A stretch of DNA of 64,000 bases. It comes from Apostichopus japonicus. Lineage: Eukaryota > Echinodermata > Holothuroidea > Aspidochirotida > Stichopodidae. Below are positions 1-15,000 of the stretch, one piece after another. Position 1 is the first letter of the stretch; the number at the start of each line of letters is the position of its first letter. The stretch spans positions 19,740,917-19,804,916 of the forward strand of contig NC_092571.1 of the NCBI RefSeq assembly GCF_037975245.1, read 5' to 3'. The notes below the pieces were generated by a model. The model ran no database searches. It was not told the DNA's origin and saw only the letters and a list, made by a program, of their open reading frames with translations. Position numbers and translations under genes: made by a program.

Positions 1-3000
1 GAAATGAGAATACCTTGTTCAGTACTTTCTGCAGAATAGGATGGTGTCTCAGTGGTGATGATTCCTTTGGTACTGGAGGCAACCTCCTGACTTATGTTTG
101 TAAAAGGAGATATTGTACCATCAGTAGTGGAATGAAAGGTAGTAGCTGCTGTAGATGACTCTGTAACAGTACTTTCTGTTGCAGTGGAATGTTCCTGAGT
201 GGTTACTTCTGAACTTGCTGAAATCCCAGTAGAAAACACATCACTAGTTATAACCTCTGATGTTGATTCACTTGTTTTTTCTTCCAAAGTTACTATAGTT
301 GTTGTTGGATTGGTTGATGCATCTGTCTCTATTTCAACTTTGGTGGAACTTCCTTCACTTGTTGATGAAATGAGAATACCTTGTTCAGTACTTTCTGCAG
401 AAGAGGATGGTGTCTCAGTGGTGATGATTCCTTTGGTACTGGAGGCAACCTCCTGACTTATGTTTGTAAAAGGAGATATTGTACCATCAGTAGTGGAATG
501 AAAGGTAGTAGCTGCTGTAGATGACTCTGTAACAGTACTTTCTGTTGCAGTGGAATGTTCCTGAGTGGTTACTTCTGAACTTGCTGAAATCCTAGTAGAA
601 AACACATCACTAGTTATAACCTCTGATGTTGATTCACTTGTTTTTTCTTCCAAAGTTACTATAGTTGTTGTTGGATTGGTTGATGCATCTGTCTCTATTT
701 CAACTTTGGTGGAACTTCCTTCACTTGTTAATGAAATGAGAATACCTTGTTCAGTACTTTCTGCAGAAGAGGATGGTGTCTCAGTGGTGATGATTCCTTT
801 GGTACTGGAGGCAACCTCCTGACTTATGTTTGTAAAAGGAGATATTGTACCATCAGTAGTGGAATGAAAGGTAGTAGCTGCTGTAGATGACTCTGTAACA
901 GTACTTTCTGTTGCAGTGGAATGTTCCTGAGTGGTTACTTCTGAACTTGCTGAAATCCCAGTAGACAACACATCACTAGTTATAACCTCTGATGTTGATT
1001 CAGGTGTTGTTTCTTCCAAAGTTACTACAGTTGTTGTTGGTATGGTTGATGCATCTGTCTCTATTTCAACTTTGGTGGAACTTCCTTCACTTGTTGATGA
1101 AATGAGAGTACCTTGTTCAGTACTTTCTGCAGAAGAGGATGGTGTCTCAGTGGTGATGATTCTTTTCATACTGGAGGCAACCTCCTGACTTATGTTTGTA
1201 AAAGGAGATATTGTACCATCAGTAGTGGAATGAAAGGTAGTAGCTGCTGTAGATGACTCTGTAACAGTACTTTCTGTTGCAGTGGAATGTTCCTGAGTGG
1301 TTACTTCTGAACTTGCTGAAATCCCAGTAGAAAACACATCACTAGTTATAACCTCTGATGTTGATTCAGTTGTTTTTTCTTCCAAAGTTACTATAGTTGT
1401 TGTTGGATTGGTTGATGCATCTGTCTCTATTTCAACTTTGGTGGAACTTCCTTCACTTGTTGATGAAATGAGAGTACCTTGTTCAGTACTTTCTGCAGAA
1501 GAGGATGGTGTCTCAGTGGTGATGATTCCTTTGGTACTGGAGGCAACCTCCTGACTTATGTTTGTAAAAGGAGATATTGTACCATCAGTAGTGGAATGAA
1601 AGGTAGTAGCTGCTGTAGATGACTCTGTAACAGTACTTTCTGTTGCAGTGGAATGTTCCTGAGTGGTTACTTCTGAACTTGCTGAAATCCCAGTAGAAAA
1701 CACATCACTAGTTATAACCTCTGATGTTGATTCAGGTGTTGTTTCTTCCAAAGTTACTACAGTTGTTGTTGGTATGGTTGATGCATCTGTCTCTATTTCA
1801 ACCTTGGTGGAACTTCCTTCACTTGTTGATGAAATGAGAATACCTTGTTCAGTACTTTCTGCAGAAGAGGATGGTGTCTCAGTGGTGATGATTCCTTTGG
1901 TATTGGAGGCAACCTCCTGACTTATGTTTGTAAAAGGAGATATTGTACCATCAGTAGTGGAATGAAAGGTAGTAGCTGCTGTAGATGACTCTGTAACAGT
2001 ACTTTCTGTTGCAGTGGAATGTTCCTGAGTGGTTACTTCTGAACTTGCTGAAATCCCAGTAGAAAACACATCACTAGTTATAACCTCTGATGTTGATTCA
2101 GGTGTTGTTTCTTCCAAAGTTACTACAGTTGTTGTTGGTATGGTTGATGCATCTGTCTCTATTTCAACCTTGGTGGAACTTCCTTCACTTGTTGATGAAA
2201 TGAGAATACCTTGTTCAGTACTTTCTGCAGAAGAGGATGGTGTCTCAGTGGTGATGATTCCTTTGGTATTGGAGGCAACCTCCTGACTTATGTTTGTAAA
2301 AGGAGATATTGTACCATCAGTAGTGGAATGAAAGGTAGTAGCTGCTGTAGATGACTCTGTAACAGTACTTTCTGTTGCAGTGGAATGTTCCTGAGTGGTT
2401 ACTTCTGAACTTGCTGAAATCCTAGTAGAAAACACATCACTAGTTATAACCTCTGATGTTGATTCACTTGTTTTTTCTTCCAAAGTTACTATAGTTGTTG
2501 TTGGATTGGTTGATGCATCTGTCTCTATTTCAACTTTGGTGGAACTTCCTTCACTTGTTAATGAAATGAGAATACCTTGTTCAGTACTTTCTGCAGAAGA
2601 GGATGGTGTCTCAGTGGTGATGATTCCTTTGGTATTGGAGGCAACCTCCTGACTTATGTTTGTAAAAGGAGATATTGTACCATCAGTAGTGGAATGAAAG
2701 GTAGTAGCTGCTGTAGATGACTCTGTAACAGTACTTTCTGTTGCAGTGGAATGTTCCTGAGTGGTTACTTCTGAACTTGCTGAAATCCCAGTAGAAAACA
2801 CATCACTAGTTATAACCTCTGATGTTGATTCAGGTGTTGTTTCTTCCAAAGTTACTACAGTTGTTGTTGGTATGGTTGATGCATCTGTCTCTATTTCAAC
2901 CTTGGTGGAACTTCCTTCACTTGTTGATGAAATGAGAGTACCTTGTTCAGTACTTTCTGCAGAAGAGGATGGTGTCTCAGTGGTGATGATTCTTTTCATA

Positions 3001-6000
3001 CTGGAGGCAACCTCCTGACTTATGTTTGTAAAAGGAGATATTGTACCATCAGTAGTGGAATGAAAGGTAGTAGCTGCTGTAGATGACTCTGTAACAGTAC
3101 TTTCTGTTGCAGTGGAATGTTCCTGAGTGGTTACTTCTGAACTTGCTGAAATCCCAGTAGAAAACACATCACTAGTTATAACCTCTGATGTTGATTCAGT
3201 TGTTTTTTCTTCCAAAGTTACTATAGTTGTTGTTGGATTGGTTGATGCATCTGTCTCTATTTCAACTTTGGTGGAACTTCCTTCACTTGTTGATGAAATG
3301 AGAATACCTTGTTCAGTACTTTCTGCAGAAGAGGATGGTGTCTCAGTGGTGATGATTCCTTTGGTACTAGAGGCAACCTCCTGACTTATGTTTGTAAAAG
3401 GAGATATTGTACCATCAGTAGTGGAATGAAAGGTAGTAGCTGCTGTAGATGACTCTGTAACAGTACTTTCTGTTGCAGTGGAATGTTCCTGAGTGGTTAC
3501 TTCTGAACTTGCTGAAATCCCAGTAGAAAACACATCACTAGTTATAACCTCTGATGTTGATTCAGTTGTTTTTTCTTCCAAAGTTACTATAGTTGTTGTT
3601 GGATTGGTTGATGCATCTGTCTCTATTTCAACTTTGGTGGAACTTCCTTCACTTGTTGATGAAATGAGAATACCTTGTTCAGTACTTTCTGCAGAATAGG
3701 ATGGTGTCTCAGTGGTGATGATTCCTTTGGTACTGGAGGCAACCTCCTGACTTATGTTTGTAAAAGGAGATATTGTACCATCAGTAGTGGAATGAAAGGT
3801 AGTAGCTGCTGTAGATGACTCTGTAACAGTACTTTCTGTTGCAGTGGAATGTTCCTGAGTGGTTACTTCTGAACTTGCTGAAATCCCAGTAGAAAACACA
3901 TCACTAGTTATAACCTCTGATGTTGATTCACTTGTTTTTTCTTCCAAAGTTACTATAGTTGTTGTTGGATTGGTTGATGCATCTGTCTCTATTTCAACTT
4001 TGGTGGAACTTCCTTCACTTGTTGATGAAATGAGAATACCTTGTTCAGTACTTTCTGCAGAAGAGGATGGTGTCTCAGTGGTGATGATTCCTTTGGTACT
4101 GGAGGCAACCTCCTGACTTATGTTTGTAAAAGGAGATATTGTACCATCAGTAGTGGAATGAAAGGTAGTAGCTGCTGTAGATGACTCTGTAACAGTACTT
4201 TCTGTTGCAGTGGAATGTTCCTGAGTGGTTACTTCTGAACTTGCTGAAATCCTAGTAGAAAACACATCACTAGTTATAACCTCTGATGTTGATTCACTTG
4301 TTTTTTCTTCCAAAGTTACTATAGTTGTTGTTGGATTGGTTGATGCATCTGTCTCTATTTCAACTTTGGTGGAACTTCCTTCACTTGTTAATGAAATGAG
4401 AATACCTTGTTCAGTACTTTCTGCAGAAGAGGATGGTGTCTCAGTGGTGATGATTCCTTTGGTACTGGAGGCAACCTCCTGACTTATGTTTGTAAAAGGA
4501 GATATTGTACCATCAGTAGTGGAATGAAAGGTAGTAGCTGCTGTAGATGACTCTGTAACAGTACTTTCTGTTGCAGTGGAATGTTCCTGAGTGGTTACTT
4601 CTGAACTTGCTGAAATCCCAGTAGACAACACATCACTAGTTATAACCTCTGATGTTGATTCAGGTGTTGTTTCTTCCAAAGTTACTACAGTTGTTGTTGG
4701 TATGGTTGATGCATCTGTCTCTATTTCAACTTTGGTGGAACTTCCTTCACTTGTTGATGAAATGAGAGTACCTTGTTCAGTACTTTCTGCAGAAGAGGAT
4801 GGTGTCTCAGTGGTGATGATTCTTTTCATACTGGAGGCAACCTCCTGACTTATGTTTGTAAAAGGAGATATTGTACCATCAGTAGTGGAATGAAAGGTAG
4901 TAGCTGCTGTAGATGACTCTGTAACAGTACTTTCTGTTGCAGTGGAATGTTCCTGAGTGGTTACTTCTGAACTTGCTGAAATCCCAGTAGAAAACACATC
5001 ACTAGTTATAACCTCTGATGTTGATTCACTTGTTTTTTCTTCCAAAGTTACTATAGTTGTTGTTGGATTGGTTGATGCATCTGTCTCTATTTCAACTTTG
5101 GTGGAACTTCCTTCACTTGTTGATGAAATGAGAGTACCTTGTTCAGTACTTTCTGCAGAAGAGGATGGTGTCTCAGTGGTGATGATTCCTTTGGTACTGG
5201 AGGCAACCTCCTGACTTATGTTTGTAAAAGGAGATATTGTACCATCAGTAGTGGAATGAAAGGTAGTAGCTGCTGTAGATGACTCTGTAACAGTACTTTC
5301 TGTTGCAGTGGAATGTTCCTGAGTGGTTACTTCTGAACTTGCTGAAATCCCAGTAGAAAACACATCACTAGTTATAACCTCTGATGTTGATTCAGGTGTT
5401 GTTTCTTCCAAAGTTACTATAGTTGTTGTTGGTATGGTTGATGCATCTGTCTCTATTTCAACCTTGGTGGAACTTCCTTCACTTGTTGATGAAATGAGAA
5501 TACCTTGTTCAGTACTTTCTGCAGAAGAGGATGGTGTCTCAGTGGTGATGATTCCTTTGGTATTGGAGGCAACCTCCTGACTTATGTTTGTAAAAGGAGA
5601 TATTGTACCATCAGTAGTGGAATGAAAGGTAGTAGCTGCTGTAGATGACTCTGTAACAGTACTTTCTGTTGCAGTGGAATGTTCCTGAGTGGTTACTTCT
5701 GAACTTGCTGAAATCCCAGTAGAAAACACATCACTAGTTATAACCTCTGATGTTGATTCAGGTGTTGTTTCTTCCAAAGTTACTACAGTTGTTGTTGGTA
5801 TGGTTGATGCATCTGTCTCTATTTCAACCTTGGTGGAACTTCCTTCACTTGTTGATGAAATGAGAATACCTTGTTCAGTACTTTCTGCAGAAGAGGATGG
5901 TGTCTCAGTGGTGATGATTCCTTTGGTATTGGAGGCAACCTCCTGACTTATGTTTGTAAAAGGAGATATTGTACCATCAGTAGTGGAATGAAAGGTAGTA

Positions 6001-6054
6001 GCTGCTGTAGATGACTCTGTAACAGTACTTTCTGTTGCAGTGGAATGTTCCTGA
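1..6054. repeat. Ten-unit duplication (3,660-bp offset): 1-2394 and 3661-6054
   Basis: The first 60 bases of the window match 3661-3720 exactly, including the rare gcagaatagg variant (Ser to Tyr on the minus strand). Rare markers recur at the same offset: the ccta variant near 590 and 4250, gttaatg near 727 and 4387, and gtagacaac at 961 and 4621. A few single substitutions separate the copies, for example at units 1297/4957 and 1663/5323. The match ends after unit 2029/5689. Confidence 0.85.
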
Positions 6055-9000
6055 GTGGTTACTTCTGAACTTGCTGAAATCCCAGTAGAAAACACATCAC
6101 TAGTTATAACCTCTGATGTTGATTCACTTGTTTTTTCTTCCAAAGTTACTATAGTTGTTGTTGGATTGGTTGATGCATCTGTCTCTATTTCAACTTTGGT
6201 GGAACTTCCTTCACTTGTTGATGAAATGAGAGTACCTTGTTCAGTACTTTCTGCAGAAGAGGATGGTGTCTCAGTGGTGATGATTCTTTTCATACTGGAG
6301 GCAACCTCCTGACTTATGTTTGTAAAAGGAGATATTGTACCATCAGTAGTGGAATGAAAGGTAGTTGCTGCTGTAGATGACTCTGTAACAGTACTTTCTG
6401 TTGCAGTGGAATGTTCCTGAGTGGTTACTTCTGAACTTGCTGAAATCCCAGTAGAAAACACATCACTAGTTATAACCTCTGATGTTGATTCAGTTGTTTT
6501 TTCTTCCAAAGTTACTATAGTTGTTGTTGGATTGGTTGATGCATCTGTCTCTATTTCAACTTTGGTGGAACTTCCTTCACTTGTTGATGAAATGAGAATA
6601 CCTTGTTCAGTACTTTCTGCAGAAGAGGATGGTGTCTCAGTGGTGATGATTCCTTTGGTACTGGAGGCAACCTCCTGACTTATGTTTGTAAAAGGAGATA
6701 TTGTACCATCAGTAGTGGAATGAAAGGTAGTAGCTGCTGTAGATGACTCTGTAACAGTACTTTCTGTTGCAGTGGAATGTTCCCGAGTGGTTACTTCTGA
6801 ACTTGCTGAAATCCCAGTAGAAAACACATCACTAGTTATAACCTCTGATGTTGATTCAGTTGTTTTTTCTTCCAAAGTTACTATAGTTGTTGTTGGATTG
6901 GTTGATGCATCTGTCTCTATTTCAACTTTGGTGGAACTTCCTTCACTTGTTGATGAAATGAGAATACCTTGTTCAGTACTTTCTGCAGAAGAGGATGGTG
7001 TCTCAGTGGTGATGATTCCTTTGGTACTGGAGGCAACCTCCTGACTTATCTTTGTAAAAGGAGATATTGTACCATCAGTAGTGGAATGAAAGGTAGTAGC
7101 TGCTGTAGATGACTCTGTAACAGTACTTTCTGTTGCAGTGGAATGTTCCTGAGTGGTTACTTCTGAACTTGCTGAAATCCCAGTAGAAAACACATCACTA
7201 GTTATAACCTCTGATGTTGATTCAGTTGTTTTTTCTTCCAAAGTTACTATAGTTGTTGTTGGATTGGTTGATGCATCTGTCTCTATTTCAACTTTGGTGG
7301 AACTTCCTTCACTTGTTGATGAAATGAGAATACCTTGTTCAGTACTTTCTGCAGAAGAGGATGGTGTCTCAGTGGTGATGATTCCTTTGGTATTGGAGGC
7401 AACCTCCTGACTTATGTTTGTAAAAGGAGATATTGTACCATCAGTAGTGGAATGAAAGGTAGTAGCTGCTGTAGATGACTCTGTAACAGTACTTTCTGTT
7501 GCAGTGGAATGTTCCTGAGTGGTTACTTCTGAACTTGCTGAAATCCCAGTAGAAAACACATCACTAGTTATAACCTCTGATGTTGATTCACTTGTTTTTT
7601 CTTCCAAAGTTACTATAGTTGTTGTTGGATTGGTTGATGCATCTGTCTCTATTTCAACTTTGGTGGAACTTCCTTCACTTGTTGATGAAATGAGAGTACC
7701 TTGTTCAGTACTTTCTGCAGAAGAGGATGGTGTCTCAGTGGTGATGATTCTTTTCATACTGGAGGCAACCTCCTGACTTATGTTTGTAAAAGGAGATATT
7801 GTACCATCAGTAGTGGAATGAAAGGTAGTAGCTGCTGTAGATGACTCTGTAACAGTACTTTCTGTTGCAGTGGAATGTTCCTGAGTGGTTACTTCTGAAC
7901 TTGCTGAAATCCCAGTAGAAAACACATCACTAGTTATAACCTCTGATGTTGGTTCAGTTGTTTTTTCTTCCAAAGTTACTATAGTTGTTGTTGGATTGGT
8001 TGATGCATCTGTCTCTATTTCAACTTTGGTGGAACTTCCTTCACTTGTTGATGAAATGAGAATACCTTGTTCAGTACTTTCTGCAGAAGAGGATGGTGTC
8101 TCAGTGGTGATGATTCCTTTGGTACTGGAGGCAACCTCCTGACTTATGTTTGTAAAAGGAGATATTGTACCATCAGTAGTGGAATGAAAGGTAGTAGCTG
8201 CTGTAGATGACTCTGTAACAGTACTTTCTGTTGCAGTGGAATGTTCCTGAGTGGTTACTCCTGAACTTGCTGAAATCCCAGTAGAAAACACATCACTAGT
8301 TATAACCTCTGATGTTGATTCAGTTGTTTTTTCTTCCAAAGTTACTATAGTTGTTGTTGGATTGGTTGATGCATCTGTCTCTATTTCCACTTTGGTGGAA
8401 CTTCCTTCACTTGTTGATGAAATGAGAGTACCTTGTTCAGTACTTTCTGCAGAAGAGGATGGTGTCTCAGTGGTGATGATTCCTTTGGTACTGGAGGCAA
8501 CCTCCTGACTTATATATGTAAAAGGAGATATTGTACCATCAGTAGTGGAATGAAAGGTAGTAGCTGCTGTAGATGACTCTGTAACAGTACTTTCTGTTGC
8601 AGTGGAATGTTCCTGAGTGGTTACTTCTGAACTTGCTGAAATCCCAGTAGAAAACACATCACTAGTTATAACCTCTGATGTTGATTCAGTTGTTTTTTCT
8701 TCCAAAGTTACTATAGTTGTTGTTGGATTGGTTGATGCATCTGTCTCTATTTCCACTTTGGTGGAACTTCCTTCACTTGTTGATGAAATGAGAATACCTT
8801 GTTCAGTACTTTCTGCAGAAGAGGATGGTGTCTCAGTGGTGATGATTCCTTTGGTATTGGAGGCAACCTCCTGACTTATGTTTGTAAAAGGAGATATTGT
8901 ACCATCAGTAGTGGAATGAAAGGTAGTAGCTGCTGTAGATGACTCTGTAACAGTACTTTCTGTTGCAGTGGAATGTTCCTGAGTGGTTACTTCTGAACTT

Positions 9001-12000
9001 GCTGAAATCCCAGTAGAAAACACATCACTAGTTATAACCTCTGATGTTGATTCACTTGTTTTTTCTTCCAAAGTTACTATAGTTGTTGTTGGATTGGTTG
9101 ATGCATCTGTCTCTATTTCAACTTTGGTGGAACTTCCTTCACTTGTTGATGAAATGAGAGTACCTTGTTCAGTACTTTCTGCAGAAGAGGATGGTGTCTC
9201 AGTGGTGATGATTCTTTTCATACTGGAGGCAACCTCCTGACTTATGTTTGTAAAAGGAGATATTGTACCATCAGTAGTGGAATGAAAGGTAGTAGCTGCT
9301 GTAGATGACTCTGTAACAGTACTTTCTGTTGCAGTGGAATGTTCCTGAGTGGTTACTTCTGAACTTGCTGAAATCCCAGTAGAAAACACATCACTAGTTA
9401 TAACCTCTGATGTTGGTTCAGTTGTTTTTTCTTCCAAAGTTACTATAGTTGTTGTTGGATTGGTTGATGCATCTGTCTCTATTTCAACTTTGGTGGAACT
9501 TCCTTCACTTGTTGATGAAATGAGAATACCTTGTTCAGTACTTTCTGCAGAAGAGGATGGTGTCTCAGTGGTGATGATTCCTTTGGTACTGGAGGCAACC
9601 TCCTGACTTATGTTTGTAAAAGGAGATATTGTACCATCAGTAGTGGAATGAAAGGTAGTAGCTGCTGTAGATGACTCTGTAACAGTACTTTCTGTTGCAG
9701 TGGAATGTTCCTGAGTGGTTACTCCTGAACTTGCTGAAATCCCAGTAGAAAACACATCACTAGTTATAACCTCTGATGTTGATTCAGTTGTTTTTTCTTC
9801 CAAAGTTACTATAGTTGTTGTTGGATTGGTTGATGCATCTGTCTCTATTTCCACTTTGGTGGAACTTCCTTCACTTGTTGATGAATTGAGAGTACCTTGT
9901 TCAGTACTTTCTGCAGAAGAGGATGGTGTCTCAGTGGTGATGATTCCTTTGGTACTGGAGGCAACCTCCTGACTTATATATGTAAAAGGAGATATTGTAC
10001 CATCAGTAGTGGAATGAAAGGTAGTAGCTGCTGTAGATGACTCTGTAACAGTACTTTCTGTTGCAGTGGAATGTTCCTGAGTGGTTACTTCTGAACTTGC
10101 TGAAATCCCAGTAGAAAACACATCACTAGTTATAACCTCTGATGTTGATTCAGTTGTTTTTTCTTCCAAAGTTACTATAGTTGTTGTTGGATTGGTTGAT
10201 GCATCTGTCTCTATTTCCACTTTGGTGGAACTTCCTTCACTTGTTGATGAAATGAGAATACCTTGTTCAGTACTTTCTGCAGAAGAGGATGGTGTCTCAG
10301 TGGTGATGATTCCTTTGGTACTGGAGGCAACCTCCTGACTTATGTTTGTAAAAGGAGATATTGTACCATCAGTAGTGGAATGAAAGGTAGTAGCTGCTGT
10401 AGATGACTCTGTAACAGTACTTTCTGTTACAGTGGAATGTTCCTGAGTGGTTACTTCTGAACTTGCTGAAATCCCAGTAGAAAACACATCACTAGTTATA
10501 ACCTCTGATGTTGATTCAGTTGTTTTTTCTTCCAAAGTTACTATAGTTGTTGTTGGATTGGTTGATGCATCTGTCTCTATTTCAACTTTGGTGGAACTTC
10601 CTTCACTTGTTGATGAAATGAGAATACCTTGTTCAGTACTTTCTGCAGAAGAGGATGGTGTCTCAGTGGTGATGATTCCTTTGGTACTGGAGGCAACCTC
10701 CTGACTTATGTTTGTAAAAGGAGATATTGTACCATCAGTAGTGGAATGAAAGGTAGTAGCTGCTGTAGATGACTCTGTAACAGTACTTTCTGTTGCAGTG
10801 GAATGTTCCTGAGTGGTTACTTCTGAACTTGCTGAAATCCCAGTAGAAAACACATCACTAGTTATAACCTCTGATGTTGATTCAGTTGTTTTTTCTTCCA
10901 AAGTTACTATAGTTGTTGTTGGATTGGTTGATGCAACTGTCTCTATTTCAACTTTGGGGGAACTTCCTTCACTTGTTGATGAAATGAGAATACCTTGTTC
11001 AGTACTTTCTGCAGAAGAGGATGGTGTCTCAGTGGTGATGATTCCTTTGGTACTGGAGGCAACCTCCTGACTTATGTTTGTAAAAGGAGATATTGTACCA
11101 TCAGTAGTGGAATGAAAGGTAGTAGCTGCTGTAGATGACTCTGTAACAGTACTTTCTGTTGCAGTGGAATGTTCCTGAGTGCTTACTTCTGAACTTGCTG
11201 AAATCCCAGTAGAAAACACATCACTAGTTATAACCTCTGATGTTGATTCAGGTGTTGTTTCTTCCAAAGTTACTACAGTTGTTGTTGGTATGGTTGATGC
11301 ATCTGTCTCTATTTCAACCTTGGTGGAACTTCCTTCACTTGTTGATGAAATGAGAGTACCTTGTTCAGTACTTTCTGCAGAAGAGGATGGTGTCTCAGTG
11401 GTGATGATTCTTTTCATACTGGAGGCAACCTCCTGACTTATGTTTGTAAAAGGAGATATTGTACCATCAGTAGTGGAATGAAAGGTAGTAGCTGCTGTAG
11501 ATGACTCTGTAACAGTACTTTCTGTTGCAGTGGAATGTTCCTGAGTGGTTACTTCTGAACTTGCTGAAATCCCAGTAGAAAACACATCACTAGTTATAAC
11601 CTCTGATGTTGATTCAGTTGTTTTTTCTTCCAAAGTTACTATAGTTGTTGTTGGATTGGTTGATGCATCTGTCTCTATTTCAACTTTGGTGGAACTTCCT
11701 TCACTTGTTGATGAAATGAGAATACCTTGTTCAGTACTTTCTGCAGAAGAGGATGGTGTCTCAGTGGTGATGATTCCTTTGGTACTGGAGGCAACCTCCT
11801 GACTTATGTCTGTAAAAGGAGATATTGTACCATCAGTAGTGGAATGAAAGGTAGTAGCTGCTGTAGATGACTCTGTAACAGTACTTTCTGTTGCAGTGGA
11901 ATGTTCCTGAGTGGTTACTTCTGAACTTGCTGAAATCCCAGTAGAAAACACATCACTAGTTATAACCTCTGATGTTGATTCAGTTGTTTTTTCTTCCAAA

Positions 12001-15000
12001 GTTACTATAGTTGTTGTTGGATTGGTTGATGCATCTGTCTCTATTTCAACTTTGGTGGAACTTCCTTCACTTGTTGATGAAATGAGAATACCTTGTTCAG
12101 TACTTTCTGCAGAAGAGGATGGTGTCTCAGTGGTGATGATTCTTTTCATACTGGAGGCAACCTCCTGACTTATGTTTGTAAAAGGAGATATTGTACCATC
12201 AGTAGTGGAATGAAAGGTAGTAGCTGCTGTAGATGACTCTGTAACAGTACTTTCTGTTGCAGTGGAATGTTCCTGAGTGGTTACTTCTAAACTTGCTGAA
12301 ATCCCAGTAGAAAACACATCACTAGTTATAACCTCTGATGTTGATTCAGTTGTTTTTTCTTCCAAAGTTACTATAGTTGTTGTTGGATTGGTTGATGCAT
12401 CTGTCTCTATTTCAACTTTGGTGGAACTTCCTTCACTTGTTGATGAAATGAGAATACCTTGTTCAGTACTTTCTGCAGAAGAGGATGGTGTCTCAGTGGT
12501 GATGATTCCTTTGGTACTGGAGGCAACCTCCTGACTTATGTCTGTAAAAGGAGATATTGTACCATCAGTAGTGGAATGAAAGGTAGTAGCTGCTGTAGAT
12601 GACTCTGTAACAGTACTTTCTGTTGCAGTGGAATGTTCCCGAGTGGTTACTTCTGAACTTGCTGAAATCCCAGTAGAAAACACATCACTAGTTATAACCT
12701 CTGATGTTGATTCAGTTGTTTTTTCTTCCAAAGTTACTATAGTTGTTGTTGGATTGGTTGATGCATCTGTCTCTATTTCAACTTTGGTGGAACTTCCTTC
12801 ACTTGTTGATGAAATGAGAATACCTTGTTCAGTACTTTCTGCAGAAGAGGATGGTGTCTCAGTGGTGATGATTCCTTTGGTACTGGAGGCAACCTCCTGA
12901 CTTATCTTTGTAAAAGGAGATATTGTACCATCAGTAGTGGAATGAAAGGTAGTAGCTGCTGTAGATGACTCTGTAACAGTACTTTCTGTTGCAGTGGAAT
13001 GTTCCTGAGTGGTTACTTCTGAACTTGCTGAAATCCCAGTAGAAAACACATCACTAGTTATAACCTCTGATGTTGATTCAGGTGTTGTTTCTTCCAAAGT
13101 TACTACAGTTGTTGTTGGTATGGTTGATGCATCTGTCTCTATTTCAACCTTGGTGGAACTTCCTTCACTTGTTGATGAAATGAGAGTACCTTGTTCAGTA
13201 CTTTCTGCAGAAGAGGATGGTGTCTCAGTGGTGATGATTCTTTTCATACTGGAGGCAACCTCCTGACTTATGTTTGTAAAAGGAGATATTGTACCATCAG
13301 TAGTGGAATGAAAGGTAGTAGCTGCTGTAGATGACTCTGTAACAGTACTTTCTGTTGCAGTGGAATGTTCCTTAGTGGTTACTTCTGAACTTGCTGAAAT
13401 CCCAGTAGAAAACACATCACTAGTTATAACCTCTGATGTTGATTCAGTTGTTTTTTCTTCCAAAGTTACTATAGTTGTTGTTGGATTGGTTGATGCATCT
13501 GTCTCTATTTCAACTTTGGTGGAACTTCCTTCACTTGTTGATGAAATGAGAATACCTTGTTCAGTACTTTCTGCAGAAGAGGATGGTGTCTCAGTGGTGA
13601 TGATTCCTTTGGTACTGGAGGCAACCTCCTGACTTATGTTTGTAAAAGGAGATATTGTACCATCAGTAGTGGAATGAAAGGTAGTAGCTGCTGTAGATGA
13701 CTCTGTAACAGTACTTTCTGTTGCAGTGGAATGTTCCTGAGTGGTTACTTCTGAACTTGCTGAAATCCCAGTAGAAAACACATCACTAGTTATAACCTCT
13801 GATGTTGATTCAGTTGTTTTTTCTTCCAAAGTTACTATAGTTGTTGTTGGATTGGTTGATGCATCTGTCTCTATTTCCACTTTGGTGGAACTTCCTTCAC
13901 TTGTTGATGAAATGAGAGTACCTTGTTCAGTACTTTCTGCAGAAGAGGATGGTGTCTCAGTGGTGATGATTCCTTTGGTACTGGAGGCAACCTCCTGACT
14001 TATGTTTGTAAAAGGAGATATTGTACCATCAGTAGTGGAATGAAAGGTAGTAGCTGCTGTAGATGACTCTGTAACAGTACTTTCTGTTGCAGTGGAATGT
14101 TCCTGAGTGGTTACTTCTGAACTTGCTGAAATCACAGTAGAAAACACATCACTAGTTATAACCTCTGATGTTGATTCAGTTGTTTTTTCTTCCAAAGTTA
14201 CTATAGTTGTTGTTGGATTGGTTGATGCATCTGTCTCTATTTCAACTTTGGTGGAACTTCCTTCACTTGTTGATGAAATGAGAGTACCTTGTTCAGTACT
14301 TTCTGCAGAAGAGGATGGTGTCTCAGTGGTGATGATTCTTTTCATACTGGAGGCAACCTCCTGACTTATGTTTGTAAAAGGAGATATTGTACCATCAGTA
14401 GTGGAATGAAAGGTAGTAGCTGCTGTAGATGACTCTGTAACAGTACTTTCTGTTGCTGTGGAATGTTCCTGAGTGGTTACTTCTGAACTTGCTGAAATCC
14501 CAGTAGAAAACACATCACTAGTTATAACCTCTGATGTTGATTCAGTTGTTTTTTCTTCCAAAGTTACTATAGTTGTTGTTGGATTGGTTGATGCATCTGT
14601 CTCTATTTCCACTTTGGTGGAACTTCCTTCACTTGTTGATGAAATGAGAGTACCTTGTTCAGTACTTTCTGCAGAAGAGGATGGTGTCTCAGTGGTGATG
14701 ATTCTTTTCATACTGGAGACAATCTCCTGACTTATGTTTGTAAAAGGAGATATTGTACCATCAGTAGTGGAATGAAAGGTAGTAGCTGCTGTAGATGACT
14801 CTGTAACAGTACTTTCTGTTGCAGTGGAATGTTCCTGAGTGGTTACTTCTGAACTTGCTGAAATCCCAGTAGAAAACACATCACTAGTTATAACCTCTGA
14901 TGTTGATTCAGGTGTTTTTTCTTCCAAAGTTACTATAGTTGTTGTTGGATTGGTTGATGCATCTGTCTCTATTTCAACTTTGGTGGAACTTCCTTCACTT